This document shows positions 59,654 through 64,000 of a DNA stretch of 64,000 bases, piece by piece. A model generated the notes under the pieces. The model ran no database searches, was not told the origin of the DNA, and saw only the letters and a list, made by a program, of their open reading frames with translations. The translations under genes and the position numbers were made by a program. The DNA comes from JAKALX01 sp964508715. Its GTDB lineage: Bacteria > Chloroflexota > Dehalococcoidia > Tepidiformales > Tepidiformaceae. The stretch lies in contig CAZDUX010000004.1 in the NCBI GenBank assembly GCA_964508715.1, forward strand, positions 62,001 through 126,000, written 5' to 3'. Position 1 is the first letter of the stretch, and each line of letters opens with the position of its first letter.

Positions 59654-60727
59654 TTACGGTCCCGACACGCTGCGCTCCATGGGTGAGGCCTGGTTGGCAA
59701 GGCGTCCCGTTTCGACCCGGAGGACGTACTGCAGCAGCGAGAGCAGTGGGAGGCTCAGGATCATGCCGGCTGAAGCGAAGAACTGCGCCTCGTAGAAAGC
59801 GAACGGCTGAATAACGAGGATCCACACGAACACCGCACGCTCCTGCAGCCGTAAGCTCCGCAGTTCGCCCGCTCCGGCTGGGAGCGCCGCGACGGACAAC
59901 GCCAGGGCGGCAACGGCTGCCAGGACCTCGAGAGCGCCGAGCGGAGAGACCGATACCAGGTTGACGAGGTCAAGGTCGTTGGCGCCCGAACCGGATCGCC
60001 ATGGATGGTCACGTACCAGGAGGATGGCGATGACCTCCGTGAGCGTTGCAACCGAGCCGGCAACCACGAGCAATGCGACTGCACGGGCAAACCATCCCGT
60101 GCTGGCAAGCGACTCGTAGCGGGTGAACAGCCAGGTCTGGAGACGAGCGAGCCTCGTTGGCCGGTCCGCCGGGTCGAGGGCCTCGAAGATGTCGACAAGC
60201 TGTTTGCGAAGTTCGCTCTCCGGTGAGCTGGCGAGGTAGCGGAGCGCTCTCGTCCGCTCCGGCTCATCCAGGTCGCCGCTCGCGGCCTGTTTGAGCAGTT
60301 CGATTGCATTCACCAACTGCTCCCGGGGCGAGAAGCCGCCGCGCCGGGTAATCGTGCGCGAAAGGAGAAACAGGGCGACGAAGGTGGCGTAGATGAGTGC
60401 TGGGGCAGGGCGAAAGAAGTAGTTGTTGTCGCTCGTGAGGAATTTGCCGATCTCATCGATGAACAGTCCGAATCCGGCGCCACCGAGTATCGCCATAGTC
60501 CAGCGGGCTGTGAGGGTCACGAACGAGATGCCGGTGATCAGCGCAGCGAGCATCAGGAGTCCACCCCAGATCATGTGGGCGACGTGGAGGCCGCCGCCCC
60601 CAACCTGCGGATATCCGGCGAGGAAGAGATACAGGCGAACGGCCATCAGCGAAGTCACGGCGGACACGACAAAGGCATCGATGAGACCGACGACGTCAGT
60701 GTGCCTGAGGAAGAGATGAGAGCGCAT
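59654..60727 (-). CDS. Multi-pass membrane protein of unknown function
   Basis: The product is about 357 aa. The first half has four hydrophobic helices (for example HMIWGGLLMLAALITGISFV, WTMAILGGAGFGLFIDEIGK). A soluble helical middle follows (PREQLVNAIELLKQAASGDL), then three or four further helices (AVALLVVAGSVATLTEVIAI, LEVLAAVAALALSVAALPAG). No transporter signature is recognised. ATG 60727 places the first helix soon after the start; upstream sequence in frame, including LALTTGC, looks lipobox-like but is not supported by a ribosome site. Confidence 0.7.
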   Translation of the reverse strand: MRSHLFLRHTDVVGLIDAFVVSAVTSLMAVRLYLFLAGYPQVGGGGLHVAHMIWGGLLMLAALITGISFVTLTARWTMAILGGAGFGLFIDEIGKFLTSDNNYFFRPAPALIYATFVALFLLSRTITRRGGFSPREQLVNAIELLKQAASGDLDEPERTRALRYLASSPESELRKQLVDIFEALDPADRPTRLARLQTWLFTRYESLASTGWFARAVALLVVAGSVATLTEVIAILLVRDHPWRSGSGANDLDLVNLVSVSPLGALEVLAAVAALALSVAALPAGAGELRSLRLQERAVFVWILVIQPFAFYEAQFFASAGMILSLPLLSLLQYVLRVETGRLANQASPMERSVSGP

Positions 60728-60979
60728 GAGTGTTCCGGTGCCCGTTGGGAAGAAATGATATGACGCACCAGGCAATTCAGACTGCGAGCGTCTCGGAGCG
60801 CCTGCCACCCGACCGGGCGGTGGCAAGGGAGCACGCGATCCGCGACAACCAGTTGTAAGAGCCAGCGTGAAGAGGACGAGCATCGAGGCAGTTGTCCGCA
60901 CACCGATAACGCGCAGGTTGTCTCCCCCGAAAACGCACAAGCACTCCATCGCCGGCACGATGCCCGTAGAATGCGCGCC

Positions 60980-63388
60980 ATGCCGGGAGCACTGGATGGA
61001 CTGCGCGTTATCGAAGCAGGGCAGGGCGTTGGGCCTTCGTATTGCGGGAAGCTGCTCGCGGGCTTCGGGGCGGAGGTCATCAAGATCGAGCCGCCGGAGG
61101 GGGACGTGCTTCGGCAGGCGGGGCCATTCCCCGGCGACGTCCCGGACCCCGAACGATCCGGGCTCTTCCTCCACCTCAACACCGGAAAGCGGAGCGCAGT
61201 ACCGAAGGACGGCGCTGAGACCGATGCCCTGCTCGCCGGAGCAGATGCACTCATCCTCGCGCACCGGCCATCGGAGCTGCGGGAGAGTGAGTTCAACCTC
61301 GCACGGCTGAGGGAGCGGTACCCCTCGCTGGTGATCGCAAACGTCAGCTGGTTCGGGCTCGATGGACCCTACGCCGACTACCTGGGCAGCGAACTCGTCG
61401 CCTATGCGCTCGGCGGCTACGCCATCCTCACGGGCTCGCCGGAACGGGAGCCGATCAAGGCGTACGGCTCGCTCGTCGAGTACCAGGCCGGGACGCACGC
61501 GGCGCTCGGGGTGCTCGCCGCCCTGCACGAGCGGAGGAGAAGCGGGCTCGGGCAGGTGGTGGACGTCTCCGCCATGGAGGCGAGCACCTTCCTGCTCGGC
61601 GGTGTGGAGCAGACCGCCTACTTCTACGGCAAGGCGGCGAGGCGAAACGGGACACGGCTACTCGGTTTCCCGGCCCACCATTCGTACCCCTCGACAATTC
61701 GCCCGTGTGCCGACGGCTATGTGCACTGCCATTCGCACAACCGCTACCCCGACCTTCTCGGGACACTCATCCCAAACCCGCGGCTGCTGGAGCCCGACCT
61801 GCTCGAGACGATGATGGGCCACGCGGATGAAATCGACGCAATCATGGATGAGTGGCTTGCGGACAAAACGCGGCACGATGTGGTGGTGGCGGCACAGGAA
61901 CTGCGGCTGCCATTCACCGAGGTAATGGAACCGGGCGAGGTGATGGCCGAAGAACACCACCGCGTGCGGGGGAGCTTCGTACTGACCGGGCACGCCGGCA
62001 CCGGACCCGTCCTCCAGCCGGGAGCGCCGGTGCACCTGAGCGCGACACCCTGGCAACACAGCGGCGCGCCGACACATGGCGAGCTTTCGGTTGAGTCACT
62101 TGCGAGCCGCCGGGTTCCCGGGCATTCGAATCATCCCGGTGCAGCGCGGCGCGGCAAACCACTCGAAGGTCTACGGGTGATCGATTTCACGAACGCGGTG
62201 GCCGGCCCAATCGCGTCATACCTGCTCGCCGACCTCGGCGCCACCGTGATCAAGCTCGAGGCGCCCGGGAGCCGCCCGATCCACGCCGCCGGAACTGCAC
62301 CCTTGCAGGAGGGCTCAGAGCGCGCCGGATACGACCGGATCATGATCTTCAACCAGCTCAACCACGGGAAGCGCAGCGTCGTCCTCGACGCGGCGAAACC
62401 AGAAGGACGCGAACTGTTCCTCGATCTCGTGCGAACGAGCGATGTTCTCGTGCAGAACTTCTCTCCCCGCGTAATGCCGAACCTCGGCCTCGATTACGAG
62501 ACACTCCGGGCAGCAAACCCCGGTCTCATCATGCTCTCGATGCCAGCATTCGGCCTGAGCGGCCCGTATCGCGACCGCATCTCGTACGGCCCGGGGATCG
62601 ACGCCATGAGCGGGCTCTCGCACCTCACCGGATACGCGGATGGCCCGCCGATGAAACCGGGCAACTTCTTCTGTGACCAGAACGCGGGGCTGCATGCAGC
62701 GGTCTCAGCGCTCGCCACACTCTGGCACCGGCACGCGACGGGCAAGGGCCAGCACATCGAGCTGGCCATGATCGAGGGCGAATTCCAGGTGCTCGGCGAC
62801 GCCTACATCGACTATGCCTTCAACGGGCGCGAACGGGGGCGCGTGGGGAACGCTCACCCGTCGATGGCCCCCCACGATGTCTTTCGCTGCAAGGGCGAGG
62901 ATACCTGGGTGGCAATCGCCGTCGACAGCGACCGGCAGTTCGCAGCGCTGTGTAGCGTGATTGGCCGCCCGGACCTGGCCGGCGACCCCCGGTTTGCCAA
63001 CGCGGCAAGCCGGAAGCAGAACGAACTGGAACTCAGAGAGCCAATCACTGCGTGGACCAGCGAGCGAACACACATCGAAGCCCAGGACGCGCTCCAGGCA
63101 GGCGGTGTGCCCGCAGGGGCCGCACTCGATGCGAACGAATTGCTCGAAAACCGGCACGTGCATGCTCGCAACGGGATCGCGTTCGTGGACACACCGGGAA
63201 TCGGCCCCGCGCCATGCCTGCGGATGGCGTTCAAACTGAGCGACACACCGCTACCCATCGCCAGCCCCGCACCGTGTTTTGGTGACGCGAACGACGACGT
63301 GCTCGGCGGTCTGCTCGGGCTCACGCGTGAGCGAATCGCCGAACTCGAACGGCTCCGCGTCACCTCGCGCGTGCCACTGGCGCCATGA
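60980..63388 (+). CDS. Fused tandem CaiB/BaiF (class III) CoA-transferase
   Basis: The product is about 802 aa, two complete family III CoA-transferase units in one chain. Unit 1 (about 1-385): LDGLRVIEAGQGVGPSYCGK, FGAEVIKIEPPEGD, SWFGLDGPYADY. Unit 2 (about 398-802): LEGLRVIDFTNAVAGPIASY, LGATVIKLEAPGSRP, PAFGLSGPYRDR. At the place of the catalytic Asp both units seem to have Glu (VDVSAMEAS, IELAMIEGE). These enzymes move CoA between carboxylic acids. TAGAAT at 60967-60972 lies 7 nt before ATG 60980 (leaderless); ATG 60971 is inside that hexamer. It runs with the next hydratase as an operon. Confidence 0.9.
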   Translation: MPGALDGLRVIEAGQGVGPSYCGKLLAGFGAEVIKIEPPEGDVLRQAGPFPGDVPDPERSGLFLHLNTGKRSAVPKDGAETDALLAGADALILAHRPSELRESEFNLARLRERYPSLVIANVSWFGLDGPYADYLGSELVAYALGGYAILTGSPEREPIKAYGSLVEYQAGTHAALGVLAALHERRRSGLGQVVDVSAMEASTFLLGGVEQTAYFYGKAARRNGTRLLGFPAHHSYPSTIRPCADGYVHCHSHNRYPDLLGTLIPNPRLLEPDLLETMMGHADEIDAIMDEWLADKTRHDVVVAAQELRLPFTEVMEPGEVMAEEHHRVRGSFVLTGHAGTGPVLQPGAPVHLSATPWQHSGAPTHGELSVESLASRRVPGHSNHPGAARRGKPLEGLRVIDFTNAVAGPIASYLLADLGATVIKLEAPGSRPIHAAGTAPLQEGSERAGYDRIMIFNQLNHGKRSVVLDAAKPEGRELFLDLVRTSDVLVQNFSPRVMPNLGLDYETLRAANPGLIMLSMPAFGLSGPYRDRISYGPGIDAMSGLSHLTGYADGPPMKPGNFFCDQNAGLHAAVSALATLWHRHATGKGQHIELAMIEGEFQVLGDAYIDYAFNGRERGRVGNAHPSMAPHDVFRCKGEDTWVAIAVDSDRQFAALCSVIGRPDLAGDPRFANAASRKQNELELREPITAWTSERTHIEAQDALQAGGVPAGAALDANELLENRHVHARNGIAFVDTPGIGPAPCLRMAFKLSDTPLPIASPAPCFGDANDDVLGGLLGLTRERIAELERLRVTSRVPLAP

Positions 63389-63401
63389 CGGAGGAACAAC
63401 G

Positions 63402-64000
63402 GTGAAGGTACTCGACGAAACCAACGGCCCGGTACGGACCATTACCCTCAACAGGCCCGAGAAGCGAAACGCACTTGATGGTGAAATGCTCGACGGCCTG
63501 GCCTCGGCGTTTTCAGTCGAACCGGCGCCGCTCGAACGGGTGGCCGTCATCCGTGCAAACGGGCCAGCATTCTGCGCCGGGCTCGACCTTCGCGAACGGC
63601 TCGGTGAAGGCGCTCGCGGATCGGCGAGCCCGATCGAGGACGTGCTGGAGCTCGTGGAGCATTACCCGGTGCCCGTGGTGGCCGTCGTCCAGGGCGACGC
63701 CATTGCGGGTGGAAACGAGCTCGCACTGCACTGCGACTTCGTAGTTGCGTCGACAGCAGCATCGTTTGGGATGTCGCTCGCCCAAATCGGTCTCGCACCT
63801 TCGTGGTTCCTCGCGAAGAAGCTCCTCGAGGTGGCGGGACCCGTTACGGCCCGGCGGATCCTGCTGCTCGGCGATCCCCTGCCGGCATCGCGCATGGCCG
63901 AACTCGGGGTCATCGACTCGGCGGTCGCCCCGGAGCAGCTCGAAGCGGCGGCCAGCAAGATTATCGAGCGGCTGGCGAATAACGCACCACTTTCGTTGCG
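63402..64000 (+). CDS. Enoyl-CoA hydratase/isomerase family protein (partial, runs off right edge)
   Basis: The crotonase-fold N-terminal 199 residues are present: TITLNRPEKRNALDGEML, VAVIRANGPAFCAGLDLRER (oxyanion hole), VVQGDAIAGGNELALHCDFV, and AQIGLAPSWFLAKKLLEVAG. GTG 63402 follows GGAGGAA. It starts 13 bp after the CoA-transferase stop, so the two are probably one operon: activation of a carboxylic acid as CoA ester, then hydration. The end lies beyond the window. Confidence 0.87.
   Translation, partial: MKVLDETNGPVRTITLNRPEKRNALDGEMLDGLASAFSVEPAPLERVAVIRANGPAFCAGLDLRERLGEGARGSASPIEDVLELVEHYPVPVVAVVQGDAIAGGNELALHCDFVVASTAASFGMSLAQIGLAPSWFLAKKLLEVAGPVTARRILLLGDPLPASRMAELGVIDSAVAPEQLEAAASKIIERLANNAPLSL

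Noticed and set aside
60727..61528. Upstream extension of the membrane protein with a lipobox-like LALTTGC
   Set aside because: The extension overlaps the CoA-transferase gene on the other strand and has no ribosome site; the lipobox may be chance, though it cannot be excluded.
1..64000. tRNA, rRNA, CRISPR arrays, insertion sequences
   Set aside because: No T-loop-like GGTTCGAATC with a matching acceptor stem, no regularly spaced repeats and no transposase motifs were noticed on reading both strands; a covariance search was not possible.

Overview
The window is high-GC bacterial chromosome, almost fully packed with genes on both strands and organised in short operons with ATGA overlaps. No rRNA, tRNA, CRISPR array, prophage or intact insertion sequence was seen. 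The gene mix suggests a member of the Chloroflexota, with Actinobacteriota as the alternative: an F420/LLM oxidoreductase, a LytR-CpsA-Psr protein, a dnaJ-hspR-clpC stress cluster, CaiB/BaiF CoA-transferases, several enoyl-CoA hydratases, Gram-positive-style lipoproteins, and many starts that look leaderless. This placement is an inference from gene content, since no marker RNA is present.

Layout. 1-10 kb is a cell-surface glycan region: a GT4 glycosyltransferase running off the left edge, a methyltransferase with a Trm112-like head, a Gfo/Idh dehydrogenase plus DegT aminotransferase pair (amino-sugar synthesis), a GT2 glycosyltransferase and an LCP glycopolymer transferase. A HicAB toxin-antitoxin pair and a small zincin metallopeptidase are interspersed. 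10-16 kb is acyl-CoA metabolism (acyl-CoA dehydrogenase, two enoyl-CoA hydratases) together with small membrane proteins and a degenerate SDR-like protein. 16-19 kb is a compact restriction-modification island: a PLD-type nuclease, a C5-cytosine methyltransferase, a mismatch glycosylase with a thymine-glycosylase-like active site, and a tiny HTH protein. 19-22 kb holds a VOC protein, an SDR and a lipase.

22-27 kb is the protein-quality-control cluster: hsp20 divergent from dnaJ-hspR-clpC, with an AT-rich inverted repeat between the promoters. 27-30 kb is a tungstate ABC importer (tupABC). 30-41 kb holds an SDR, an S33 peptidase, two paralogous glycosyltransferases flanking a Uma2 nuclease, a lipoprotein and a broken MauE/DoxX-like gene, then a thiolase, a SWIM zinc-finger protein and a methyltransferase. 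41-45 kb is an operon of two paralogous envelope proteins and a secreted subtilase.

45-53 kb carries an MFS exporter, a HEPN-MNT pair, a TerB-like protein, a BrnTA toxin-antitoxin pair with a clear operator, and uvrB. 53-64 kb carries a hotdog-fold protein, a winged-helix regulator with its own inverted repeat, an ATC hydrolase, queG, a cytoplasmic HtrA-like protease, a response regulator with a dead receiver, a protein with three J-type repeats, a methyltransferase, a fused double CoA-transferase and an enoyl-CoA hydratase cut by the right edge.

The best candidates for something less described are the restriction-modification island with built-in deamination repair, the triple-J protein, the subtilase plus paralogous tailed proteins, and the enoyl-CoA hydratase/small-membrane-protein/pseudo-SDR operon. 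Several genes also appear to begin with CTG or to be leaderless, so standard gene calling would misplace their starts.
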